64,000 nt of DNA from a virus. Position 1 is the stretch's first letter, and each line of letters begins with the position of its first letter. Shown here in pieces: positions 43,701 to 52,229 of the stretch. Under the pieces are notes generated by a model that was not told the DNA's origin, did no database searches, and saw only the letters and a list, made by a program, of their open reading frames with translations. Location of the stretch: positions 1-64,000 of IMG/VR virus record IMGVR_UViG_3300007708_000003; one strand, written 5' to 3'. A program made the translations under genes and the position numbers.

Positions 43701-45802
43701 GCAAGAAGTGCATTATTCTTAGAATTTTGAAATTCATATTGTAATCCTTTTGCTGCTGCTTCAGCCATTTCAGCAGAACTAATAGTTTGTGCATTAAAAT
43801 TAACAACTTTATTTGAAAAAGCATTTGGACCACCTGATTCAAAAACAGAATTAACCATTCTTATATCAGCTTGCAATCTTTCTTTTGCTTGAACAATAGG
43901 GTTTTGATTTGGATTATCTTTATACTTGTTATTATAATATTGCTCTTGTGTTTTTTGTACAACATTATTTAATACCTTACTTGGTCCTTTAACCATCATA
44001 CCTGTCAATGCACCAGTAAGAAAAGTTTTTAAACCTTGCTTAGACCACTGATCTTTAAATCCTTGACCAAAGTAATCTGACAAAGTATATTTTAAATTGT
44101 TACCATATTTATCTACATAGTAATTTTTCCATGCATTACCTGATGCTTCTTGGTATATCTCTTGCGCACCTTCTGCAATTTCAAAAGATAATGTGTTTCT
44201 TAAAAAAGATTTACCTAGCATCTTGCCAGCTTCTTTAGTACCAAACTCTGATCTTACTTGACCTAATATACCAAAGGTTCCAAAGAAACCACTCTTGTCA
44301 AATATTTTAAATGCACCTTTTTTACGAACAGCAGCAATTGTATTGTTTGCCATTGTTTCTTCTATTGCTTGTAATGCTTTATTTGCTGGTACAAATTTAT
44401 TAAACAAGTTTCCAAACTGTAACTTGTTGGTTGCTAATAAGATAGCAGTGTTTGTATCATAGTTAGATGAACTTGCTTGTACAGCATAGTCACGCATTTT
44501 ATTAAATTCTGTAGCATCTGGTAATTCACCTTCATGTGTACTTTGATAATTTTTTACCATCATGTCAAGTGAATCTCCATAAGAAGATACTGATTCAAAC
44601 ATTGCTTCTGACATAGACATGTTTAACTCTTGTGCTACACGTCTAAAGCCTTGCACTGCCATTCCTGTAAGTTCTGCTCCGCCTGCACCTGCTCTAAAAG
44701 CAACTACACCTTTTTCACCAAAGTTTACAGCTGTACCAAGAAGTGGTGTACCTCTTAATATATTTTCTGCAAACTCACCTACACTTTTTGATTTGGCTAC
44801 ATTTAATATATTATTACTAAATATTCTTGTATAAGAATTAAAAGTCTCTCTTGCTGTAGCAGAAGGTATTCTTCTAAATGAACCTGCAATTTCAGCTTCT
44901 GTAGCTTCTCTTACTATAGGTTTTATTACATCAACAGATTTATCAGCTAATGATAAACCACTTCCAAATCTTGTAAAAAGATTTCTTTTTGCTGCAAGTT
45001 CTACACCTTCTTTAGCTGCAGTCTTTAATCCTAATTTACTTAATGCTCTTGCACCTGTAGCACCAAAACTTCCAACACCTCCACCACCTGTAAGACCTGT
45101 TATTAAAACATCAGCTACTAACTCAGTACCTATAGCTGCAATAGTACCATATGTAAAACCAACATTACCTAAAAATTCAGAGAAAAACTTTTTATTAAAT
45201 ATTCCATCTTCATCTTCTTCTGGTACAAATACATAGTTTTGACTTGCATTCTTTTGATCTAAATAGTATTGACTTATTAACTCACTTTCAGATGGTTTTA
45301 CTAAATCCCAATCACCTTCAGATATTGCATCAAACATTTTACCATAGTCAGAAAACCAGGATGTATATGTATTACCTGCATTATATAACATGCTATCAAA
45401 TCCTTTAGCTAATGCAGAACCCCATGTTTCATTTTCAATGGCTTGCTTAGTATTACTTTCATAAAAGTTAGGATTAAACTCTAAAGGATTATAACCTTTT
45501 TGTTCTTTAAATTTATCTACATATTCTGGATTAACAGACTTAACAGCACTACCTAAATAGTTTTCTGCTGTCATAGGTGTAGGAGCAGACATCTTATCTA
45601 AGAAATCTGTATTACTTTTTTGTAATTGTAAATTTAAAGCAGCTGCTCCTTTTTTAGTTGGATCAATAGCACCATCTGCCTGCATATCATCTGCAGGTAT
45701 ATCACCTGTAACAACAGCTTGAGTTTCAACTATAGAAGGGTCATCAGATACTAAATTATTAAAAACATTATCTGTATCAGTAAAATTAAAAATATCACTC
45801 AT
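40709..45802 (-). CDS. Large virion protein (1697 residues), possible ejection protein
   Basis: The N-terminal 100 residues are acidic and disordered (MSDIFNFTDTDNVFNNLV). Residues about 200-280 contain hydrophobic, glycine-rich segments (TYGTIAAIGTELVADVLITGL, then GGGGVGSFGATGARAL) that could cross or disturb a membrane. More such segments follow up to residue 600. The rest is helical, then an acidic low-complexity tail with many Glu and Lys repeats. There is no enzyme motif. It sits directly before the RNA polymerase in the transcription order, with 25 bases between them, like structural or ejected proteins of crAss-like phages. The hydrophobic part may help form the DNA and protein ejection channel. 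Function is inferred from context only. Confidence 0.6.
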   Translation of the reverse strand: MSDIFNFTDTDNVFNNLVSDDPSIVETQAVVTGDIPADDMQADGAIDPTKKGAAALNLQLQKSNTDFLDKMSAPTPMTAENYLGSAVKSVNPEYVDKFKEQKGYNPLEFNPNFYESNTKQAIENETWGSALAKGFDSMLYNAGNTYTSWFSDYGKMFDAISEGDWDLVKPSESELISQYYLDQKNASQNYVFVPEEDEDGIFNKKFFSEFLGNVGFTYGTIAAIGTELVADVLITGLTGGGGVGSFGATGARALSKLGLKTAAKEGVELAAKRNLFTRFGSGLSLADKSVDVIKPIVREATEAEIAGSFRRIPSATARETFNSYTRIFSNNILNVAKSKSVGEFAENILRGTPLLGTAVNFGEKGVVAFRAGAGGAELTGMAVQGFRRVAQELNMSMSEAMFESVSSYGDSLDMMVKNYQSTHEGELPDATEFNKMRDYAVQASSSNYDTNTAILLATNKLQFGNLFNKFVPANKALQAIEETMANNTIAAVRKKGAFKIFDKSGFFGTFGILGQVRSEFGTKEAGKMLGKSFLRNTLSFEIAEGAQEIYQEASGNAWKNYYVDKYGNNLKYTLSDYFGQGFKDQWSKQGLKTFLTGALTGMMVKGPSKVLNNVVQKTQEQYYNNKYKDNPNQNPIVQAKERLQADIRMVNSVFESGGPNAFSNKVVNFNAQTISSAEMAEAAAKGLQYEFQNSKNNALLAATMAAYRTNTIKGFVSAIRDMGQDYTAEAFQKEFNIDIADTNYNTPQEYAEKVASDLQKYTNIIEDMKRGVKNKLVDPQAYQEGTIDRTIANHTRAAQEEAISIIAMNAIKADMTAERLKGVTADLSAIPGLSMSSDYAMRVLSNPSFLSNEIDTVMSQIKQLNTTLEEGNLTGDVKKQTEKQLKSTKKELDLLNEWAKLWKQRSEVTGVVEHTDFVFAGIEQNKKQRVENADGKKLWTPVKTWDIKNKKISKLFREIINLKNSQAGLDSELGQSALNDSFEKIVDYIRLDKDSKDYLRAVEVLSDPDKFMSMVKRSEAGLFKYNLESLISNLEEAVVKVSSGIASNVSADPVEHFKIANEIYQQIFDRVKESDAYIALNIIITDPKIGIEAYKDAKKYVNEIEKIISLEVHKAIKQYTPQQYNEDITEGEMNDIQEKKSLDDYRLLIIAEKIMNNTELLPNEAKLYEDPIYKEQIDYKIQELGIIGYAPKVNVVQNEDGTADVVDIATGDVVNEEPLSVEAAETLKAEIDNLPSETTVQNIPDPSTIKTPVIEDDEEDTEAKSVEVISPESMVQEFLSMSDASKIKTLEMVREFNPAYKALKTRFGKQEISKDQYQAEVDKINATIFKKGAEELTLKVLLDKAKAQDSNTSTDVNSQPNQPASTAPSQVAPIVSNIETEKEKEISNLHQLSPNRYGGIWAGAFVSEEITKDDLKNRKDKILGYTREEAINKINTKYKALESKPVEPAVDMQKAEELVREMVKPNGKTINKFTSEEQDLMNKVPVQRKMDIQKEEEVKFQKEQDNKLKKDEDYTEMADDMSGAVDFDSIFGDQLERKIEIQKENREFVKDYLNTEDEDLINAFMSRAIEAMDKYNKEVNGTIELLSMFSRIPSVKDSVEEMRKNVLAVVTDEFDEEDAVDFEDFFNMSDVTEVEEDAKITVDETAPTEIQNNDIQSILEDYNQAKSDISKKSSKFVEKGDQSLLDEINDIHDEPGC

Positions 45803-45805
45803 GTT

Positions 45806-48415
45806 TTAATATTTTATTTGTTGTGCAGATGAGCTTTTTAAATAGGTAGCATTTGCATTTTGTATCATTGCAAGATATTGAGAAAAATCCATACTTATGC
45901 CATTTTCAATTTCTAATAGTTTTGATTTATCATCAATGCTCATTGGTATAAATCTTCCAGGACTGTTATTCCATGTATTATTAAAATGATTCTTTTTACC
46001 TATTGTAACATATACACCAGGCTTACCATCAACATCGTTTGTTCTTTGGATGTCATATTTGTATCCAAACTTCTCCATGTATGCAGGAGAACTAATGCTG
46101 CCATTAGGATTTTTATACAAGTCAACAGCTATACCTAATGATCTATTACTTATTGTATTTGCCATTATACCTGATTTTAATCTTTCAGATGGTATTGCAG
46201 ATGCTTCATCATATGTCATTGTGAAAGTAACAGGACCTGACACACCAGATTTTTTGGTTTCACCTGCAGCAAGATTAGGTTTTAATGTAAAATTAACAGT
46301 TTTATCTACAGGGTTAAATGTTACTGTAGCATAGTCAGAAAATATTTTTCCTAGTTGTTCTTTTGACATTGTTGCAAGTCTTTCTGTAACACCTTGATTA
46401 TCAGACTTTGATCTTATAACATTCATGATTTCAGAATCAGATAGCTTATTAAAAGTATATTGTGTACTTGTAACAGCACCATTTTGAAATTGATTTGCTA
46501 CTGTTGTAGATATAAATTTCTTAGCATCCTCACTAGCATTTGTAAAATCATATATAGGTTTACCTGCTGATGTTCTACCTGTTACTTTTACACCTTTAAA
46601 TGTTGGATTAATATATCCATTGTTACCAGGTGATACAATGTCAGCTATGTTATTATATGACTCTTCAAGAGTTTTATCAGTTGCTAATAATGTTCTTAAG
46701 TTAGATTGTATTTCTTGAAAAGGTTTTGAGTTAAGTATGTTACCTGCTTTAATGTGATCATCTATAATATGAGAAGATGCTTTACCTATTGCACCTATTG
46801 AGATTTTCTTTAACAAACTTTGTGCAGATGTTGGATCATTAGGATTAAACTTAGCATCTTCAATTTCAAAGGTTTTAAACATACTATTTAAGTTCTTGCG
46901 ATCTTCTTCATTAAATGTTGCTTTTTCATTTTTAGTAACATTTCTTAGTTTGTTAATTGTGTTAGTCATTTTATTGAACGTAGCAGCATCATACACCATA
47001 CTTAGTATACCTCCTGCACCATAAGTATTATCCATAATACCTTCAGTAACTCTTTCTTTGCTTGCTTGTAAACTAGATATTGCTGGTAAATCAGTGCCTC
47101 CTACTTGACCTATATAGTTAGTAGTAGGTAGTTTTCCATCAGCAGTAAGTTTTAACATTGCAAGTTTACGATTCTCATCATCATTGTACATTTGATATTT
47201 AAACTTTCTTTCATTTAAATCTAATGTTCTACTAAACTGTGATTCAGATTGTGCCATTCTCCACTTGGTAAGTTGAACTTCATCAGCTTTCATTTCAACT
47301 TTTGCAGTTACTCCAGCTTGATTAACTGCCCATTCAGATGCAGCATTATGTTTATATTTATCAGCAATAATGTTACCCATGTTTGATAAAACATATTCTA
47401 CACCTTTAGTACTTAAATTAGATAAGTCTGTTTTAGATTTTGCAAGTTCATTTACATAGTTATTTCTTTCTGCAACAAGTTTATCATATGCAGGTTTGTT
47501 AACTATCTTACCACCATTTTTACCAGCAACTTGATGAAAGACATTCAATCGTAAATCATAATCTTTTATTTTTTCATCAGACTGTTGACCTCTTATAGTA
47601 GCTTCATTAATAAGTGACTTTGTCATATCAGTAGCCATAAGTTGTGTAGCTTCAGTTCTTGATATGTTTCTTTGTGTCATTAAATTATTTACAGTTGACT
47701 CAGATTGAACTTTACCAACTTGATTAAAGTATCTATCATACTTTTTACCCATAGTAGTTACTGCCCAGTTAGTAAAAGGATCTACAGCTATCTTACCATT
47801 TTTAAATGTTTTTAAATAACCATCACCCATTGCTTGTGTAATTTCTATATCAAGTCCTATTTCTTTTGCAGCTTTATTTAATAGGTCAGCAGGATTTTCA
47901 TAAGGTACAAACTCTCCAGGTTGTACTTGCATAATACTACCATCACCACGTTTAGCAGTTTTTAATTTTTGTGCTTGTTGTTGTATATCTAATTCTGAAT
48001 ACTCATTGTACATATTACGCACATCAGCATCAAAACTATTTTTCACAGAATCTAATCTGGATGCAGCTTCTTGATTTTGTCTTGTTACAGACATGTCATA
48101 TAATATCTCCTTATCATTTACAATAGGATCAAGTATACTCATTGCTTGAGCAACATTAGATTGATTAGATAAATCTAAACCTGCAGTAGCTTTTAGATTG
48201 TCTTGTATTTTTTTAAAGATGTCTTGTCTAGTTTTTTGATTCTCACTATTTGTTAATGCAGAATTTAAAGCAGAACTTGCAAGAGTTTTAAATGCATTAA
48301 AACCCTTATCATATCTTGCTTGTCTTTGACCCATGGCTGTACTTAAAAAAGCAAAGTCTGGAGTATAAAGTTCTTGATCAAAAGTATCTGTTACGCCTTG
48401 TACAAAAGTAGCCAT
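45806..48415 (-). CDS. Virion/cargo-type protein (869 residues)
   Basis: The N-terminus reads MATFVQGVTDTFDQELYTPD, then a helical region with LTNSENQKTRQDIFKKIQDNL and repeated Ala/Gln-rich helices. The second half mixes helices with strand-rich blocks (YVTIGKKNHFNNTWNNSPGR). No catalytic motif is visible. The pattern of a 'Y..G...L...LTN..N' helical start is one I associate with internal virion proteins of this phage group. It starts 15 bases after the stop of the 1238-residue gene and ends 3 bases from the 1697-residue gene, so these are one operon. Structural or ejected cargo is the likely role; exact assignment needs structural comparison. Confidence 0.6.
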   Translation of the reverse strand: MATFVQGVTDTFDQELYTPDFAFLSTAMGQRQARYDKGFNAFKTLASSALNSALTNSENQKTRQDIFKKIQDNLKATAGLDLSNQSNVAQAMSILDPIVNDKEILYDMSVTRQNQEAASRLDSVKNSFDADVRNMYNEYSELDIQQQAQKLKTAKRGDGSIMQVQPGEFVPYENPADLLNKAAKEIGLDIEITQAMGDGYLKTFKNGKIAVDPFTNWAVTTMGKKYDRYFNQVGKVQSESTVNNLMTQRNISRTEATQLMATDMTKSLINEATIRGQQSDEKIKDYDLRLNVFHQVAGKNGGKIVNKPAYDKLVAERNNYVNELAKSKTDLSNLSTKGVEYVLSNMGNIIADKYKHNAASEWAVNQAGVTAKVEMKADEVQLTKWRMAQSESQFSRTLDLNERKFKYQMYNDDENRKLAMLKLTADGKLPTTNYIGQVGGTDLPAISSLQASKERVTEGIMDNTYGAGGILSMVYDAATFNKMTNTINKLRNVTKNEKATFNEEDRKNLNSMFKTFEIEDAKFNPNDPTSAQSLLKKISIGAIGKASSHIIDDHIKAGNILNSKPFQEIQSNLRTLLATDKTLEESYNNIADIVSPGNNGYINPTFKGVKVTGRTSAGKPIYDFTNASEDAKKFISTTVANQFQNGAVTSTQYTFNKLSDSEIMNVIRSKSDNQGVTERLATMSKEQLGKIFSDYATVTFNPVDKTVNFTLKPNLAAGETKKSGVSGPVTFTMTYDEASAIPSERLKSGIMANTISNRSLGIAVDLYKNPNGSISSPAYMEKFGYKYDIQRTNDVDGKPGVYVTIGKKNHFNNTWNNSPGRFIPMSIDDKSKLLEIENGISMDFSQYLAMIQNANATYLKSSSAQQIKY

Positions 48416-48430
48416 GTATTTATTTTTTTA

Positions 48431-51400
48431 TTAAAACATATTACCTAATCCTTCAGCCATAGCTTGTCCAGGATTGTATGGATCATATGTATTATTTCTA
48501 GATTTTTTAGCCATAATTATTTTACTTGCAAGAGAATATGCTTGGTCTTTACTCAAACCATTTTCTATACCTTTATTTGTAAAAGCAGATATTTGTTTCC
48601 AGTCATCATCATCCCAATCATCAGCATATCCTTTATTACCTTTAGCACTTGCTGCAGCTGTTAATGGATTTATGTAAGTATCAACTCCAAAAGGATTTCT
48701 ACCTTCACCTGAATATCCAATATCACCATATACTCTATCAATACCAACTTGAGGGAACATATCTTCTAGAATATTACCTTTAAATGCATTACCCCATCCT
48801 TGATTAAATGCTTTTGTCATTCCTAACATTTTAGCATTTTCAGCATTAACACGTTGTTGACCATAAATAGCATTCTCTTGATTAAATTTTGATCTAAGTT
48901 CTGCGTTTGCTAGTGCTTCTTGATTAGCTACACCAGAACCATAACGTGATGCCTCATTAGATATACCAACATTAGCATTAGAGTATTTACCTTGTGTGTC
49001 AGTTACTTTATCTATTGCTTGCCCTTGTACACCAAGTCCTGCTCCAAATGCAACATTACCTGCCATTGTATTTGCAGCTTGGTTACTTAACATATTACCT
49101 GTAGATTGTATTTTAGCAATCTCACCTTCAGGACTTAATAAGTTATAAGGACCTGTTTGAAAATCAACTTGTTGTAGTGTAGGTGGAAAATTACCTATTT
49201 TTCTACCAAAAGCATTTGCAAGATTTAATACATCAGGTGTAAACCATCCTCTTGTTTTATTTACAATAGAAGGAGTTATAGTTTTTTCCTGTACATCCAC
49301 AGTTGTATTTATTGAAGCAGGAGTTGTTGTTTGTGCAACTTGTGCAGGAGCTTTTTTAAATTTTTTAAGAGTAAAAACATCTTGTCCTGGTACATATGCA
49401 TCTTCTTGAGTAACATCAACTTGAGGTCCAAAACCTGCAGCAACAGAATATTCATTTGCTTTATCAACTAAATATTTAGAAGCAGGTCCTTCTTGACCTT
49501 TTTGACTAATAAAATCTTTTCTCCATGCCTCAACACCTTTACCTGATGGTCCATTGTATTGTTCTAACTCATCTTTCCAATTATTAATAGTCTCATCTAA
49601 ACCTTGTTTTCCTACAGGAAATTGTTTGCTTTCATAATACCCTGATTCAGGATTCCAAGTAAAACCAGTTTTAGATGTTTGCTCAGGTATATAACTTACA
49701 TTAGGTGCATATTTATTGCCTATAATTTCATAGCCTGCAGCTGCTGCTTTATCTAAAAGTTCTTTATCTCTTACATTGTATGTAGTACCTGCTTTATATG
49801 GTGTACCAACAGGCTTACCTTGTGCATCATAATTTTGATACATACCTGTAGCAGAATTAAATCTTGGTGTACCACCTACTTGCATTTTATATATTGAACC
49901 ACCATATGCTTTTTGTTCTTCACCAGAAGTATCAATTATAAAAGGTGATAAAGATGTATCTGTTTTTAAAGAAGAAGTTTGTTTTTTTACTACAGAAGCA
50001 GGTTTTGATTCAGCAGGTTTTGGTTTACCAACCTCTTTACTTTTTACTTGTTCATCAACTCCCATACTATTTGTTGTAGTTGAATCATTTCCTGTAACAG
50101 TCCACTCACCTGTTGTAGGTGTACCACCAGGATTGATATCTGCTGCTTCAGGATATTTAGTTAAGTTTTTAGCAAATCCTGCATCAAACTTTTCTTTTAA
50201 CTCATCTAATCTTAATTCTTCTACTTGTCCTGTAGTTAAGTTTTTAGCACGTATCTTTTCATTATACAAATCAGAAGGAACACCTAAAAATCTTTCAGGT
50301 GCTAATAATGGATTATTTTCACCAACACCATATTGTGTATCAATTACTTTAAACCTACCATTTGGTAATTCTAATATATCATTTTGATCTATTGCAATAT
50401 TGTTATCTCTAGAACCATAGTATCTTGTAGGTTGAGAAGTTGGTACAGTTGAAAAGTTATAAGCTCTATTATTATCAGCTGTCCACCATGAACTTGCTGT
50501 TCTACCATGTTTTCTAAGTACAGGTGCATTACCTGTTTCAGGATCTAATTTTCTTAATGCTTTAAACTCATCAAAAGTTAAATAATACTTTTTATTTTTA
50601 TTATCATAATCAGTAGTTCCTTGTGGACTAAAATAAATACCTTGAGGATCATTTAACCAGTTAGGCAACCAGTCACCTGTAGATGACATTTCTATATCAC
50701 TTACTTTAATAGGTTGACCATTTACATAATATACATCTCCTATTTTAGGAATAGCACTTAATTTTTGTTGTCTTATAACAACTTCATCTAATGGTATAGT
50801 ACCTGGTGCTGTGTACATAGTGTCTTCTGAAAAGTTCCAATTTGGTTCAGCTTTAGTTGTTGCTGTTTTATCTTTAGCAGTTTCTGCACTTTCTTTATCA
50901 GTAGGTATAATAGTAGGTATTGGTGGGATAGGTAAAGGAACACCAAATTGTGCTTTAGGTAATTGTGTACCACCATAACGTCTAGTTAGTGTATGATCAT
51001 ATTGGTTTAGCAATTCTTTAGAAGCAGGTAAATTTATATAGTTACCTTGTGCATCTTTAGTACCTTGTCTATCTATATTATTTGCAGAATAAACTTCTGG
51101 TACATTAAAACCTTTATTTTGATTTTGTTTATAATATTTCATAGCAGTTGCTAATCTTTCATCTGCAGTATATTTTGTTTTATTAGATGTTACACTATTA
51201 TAATTATCATCATTTATTTCTGTTAATATGTCATAATCATTTTTGTTCATCAAAGTGTGTTGTCCTTTACTATCACCATCACCTCTCCAGTTATTATTTT
51301 CTATTGAATATCTATATTCAGCAGGTGTTTGAAAGTTTGGAACTTGTCTATTTAAGTTTGTATCAAAATGAGTTTCTCCAGGTTTAATTACATTTTTAAA

Positions 51401-52147
51401 AAATGGATCAGATAAATCAGCATCTGAATTATTTTGTAAATATGTTGCTGCATATGTATCTTTTACCTCACCTTTAGTTTGATACTTAGTAAGACCACCA
51501 TATCTTGCTTGAGGTTGTCCTTGTTGTTCTTCTTCTTGTTGTTCAGCAGAACCACCACCCATCATGCCTTCCATAACAGATTCTGCAATAGCAGGTACAC
51601 CATCAGGAAATCCTTTCATTGATTCTTGTACAAGTGCAAGCATTCCTAATTTTTTAAGATTGCTGTCTAACATTACTTGTGCTGTTTCTTTAGAGTACTT
51701 ATCTTTAGTATCATCTTTAAGAATAGCCATGTAATCATTTACTTGATATTTCTTTGCTATTTCTGCAGGAGTATAACCTTTTTTATTAGCAGACATACCA
51801 AACATTTTAAGAATCTCAGGATCTTTAATTTTAAGTTTATCTGTATCAGAAAATATAAAGGAACCTTCAGGTACATTAAGAGGAACTCCACCTTTAGAGT
51901 GACGTTTACCTACAATAGTTTGATGCTCTAAAAATCCATCATTGTTTGTATCACCTATAATAGTTTCTCCACCTTCAGCTTCAATGTTAGCTTTATCACG
52001 TGGTACTGCACTTATAGTATTCTTTACATCACTTTGTACTTGAGTATCTGGTTTTAAAAATAAAGTGTTTCTATCAACTAAACTATAATCTAATTGTTGA
52101 CCAGTTTTTGCTCTATTGGGTACTGACTTAATCTTGATATTGTACAT
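48431..52147 (-). CDS. crAss-type cargo protein with GGKRHSKGG block and YGG motifs (1238 residues)
   Basis: Residues about 55-150 contain a block I recognise from crAss-like virion proteins: GGETIIGDTNNDGF, then IVGKRHSKGGVPLNVPEG, FIFSDTDKLKIKDPEIL and KKGYTPAEIAKKY. The rest is a set of strand-rich blocks joined by Gly/Gln/Thr-rich linkers. Three linkers carry a short 'YGG' signature: ARYGGLTKYQTKG near residue 215, RRYGGTQLPKAQFG near 390, and KAYGGSIYKMQVGG near 750. The same signature recurs in the two neighbouring genes. No enzyme motif is found. Packaging in the head as cargo is the likely role by analogy with known crAss-like virions. Confidence 0.68.
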   Translation of the reverse strand: MYNIKIKSVPNRAKTGQQLDYSLVDRNTLFLKPDTQVQSDVKNTISAVPRDKANIEAEGGETIIGDTNNDGFLEHQTIVGKRHSKGGVPLNVPEGSFIFSDTDKLKIKDPEILKMFGMSANKKGYTPAEIAKKYQVNDYMAILKDDTKDKYSKETAQVMLDSNLKKLGMLALVQESMKGFPDGVPAIAESVMEGMMGGGSAEQQEEEQQGQPQARYGGLTKYQTKGEVKDTYAATYLQNNSDADLSDPFFKNVIKPGETHFDTNLNRQVPNFQTPAEYRYSIENNNWRGDGDSKGQHTLMNKNDYDILTEINDDNYNSVTSNKTKYTADERLATAMKYYKQNQNKGFNVPEVYSANNIDRQGTKDAQGNYINLPASKELLNQYDHTLTRRYGGTQLPKAQFGVPLPIPPIPTIIPTDKESAETAKDKTATTKAEPNWNFSEDTMYTAPGTIPLDEVVIRQQKLSAIPKIGDVYYVNGQPIKVSDIEMSSTGDWLPNWLNDPQGIYFSPQGTTDYDNKNKKYYLTFDEFKALRKLDPETGNAPVLRKHGRTASSWWTADNNRAYNFSTVPTSQPTRYYGSRDNNIAIDQNDILELPNGRFKVIDTQYGVGENNPLLAPERFLGVPSDLYNEKIRAKNLTTGQVEELRLDELKEKFDAGFAKNLTKYPEAADINPGGTPTTGEWTVTGNDSTTTNSMGVDEQVKSKEVGKPKPAESKPASVVKKQTSSLKTDTSLSPFIIDTSGEEQKAYGGSIYKMQVGGTPRFNSATGMYQNYDAQGKPVGTPYKAGTTYNVRDKELLDKAAAAGYEIIGNKYAPNVSYIPEQTSKTGFTWNPESGYYESKQFPVGKQGLDETINNWKDELEQYNGPSGKGVEAWRKDFISQKGQEGPASKYLVDKANEYSVAAGFGPQVDVTQEDAYVPGQDVFTLKKFKKAPAQVAQTTTPASINTTVDVQEKTITPSIVNKTRGWFTPDVLNLANAFGRKIGNFPPTLQQVDFQTGPYNLLSPEGEIAKIQSTGNMLSNQAANTMAGNVAFGAGLGVQGQAIDKVTDTQGKYSNANVGISNEASRYGSGVANQEALANAELRSKFNQENAIYGQQRVNAENAKMLGMTKAFNQGWGNAFKGNILEDMFPQVGIDRVYGDIGYSGEGRNPFGVDTYINPLTAAASAKGNKGYADDWDDDDWKQISAFTNKGIENGLSKDQAYSLASKIIMAKKSRNNTYDPYNPGQAMAEGLGNMF

Positions 52148-52199
52148 AAACTTCTAAAGTTTAAAGGTTTGATATTAAACATCTTACATTTAGAAGATA

Positions 52200-52222
52200 C
52201 AAATATAAGTTGTTTTTTCCAA
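52200..52222 (-). promoter_or_regulatory. Candidate internal promoter before the 1238-residue cargo gene
   Basis: The 82-base gap 52148-52229 holds no gene. On the minus strand it contains TATATTTG (52200-52207), an exact TAnnTTTG -7 element, with TTG 12 bases upstream. The spacing is shorter than the usual 17-23, so a host-type promoter is uncertain. The same TTG-N12-nAnnTTTG spacing also occurs at 13201-13223. Confidence 0.25.
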
Positions 52223-52229
52223 TTATATA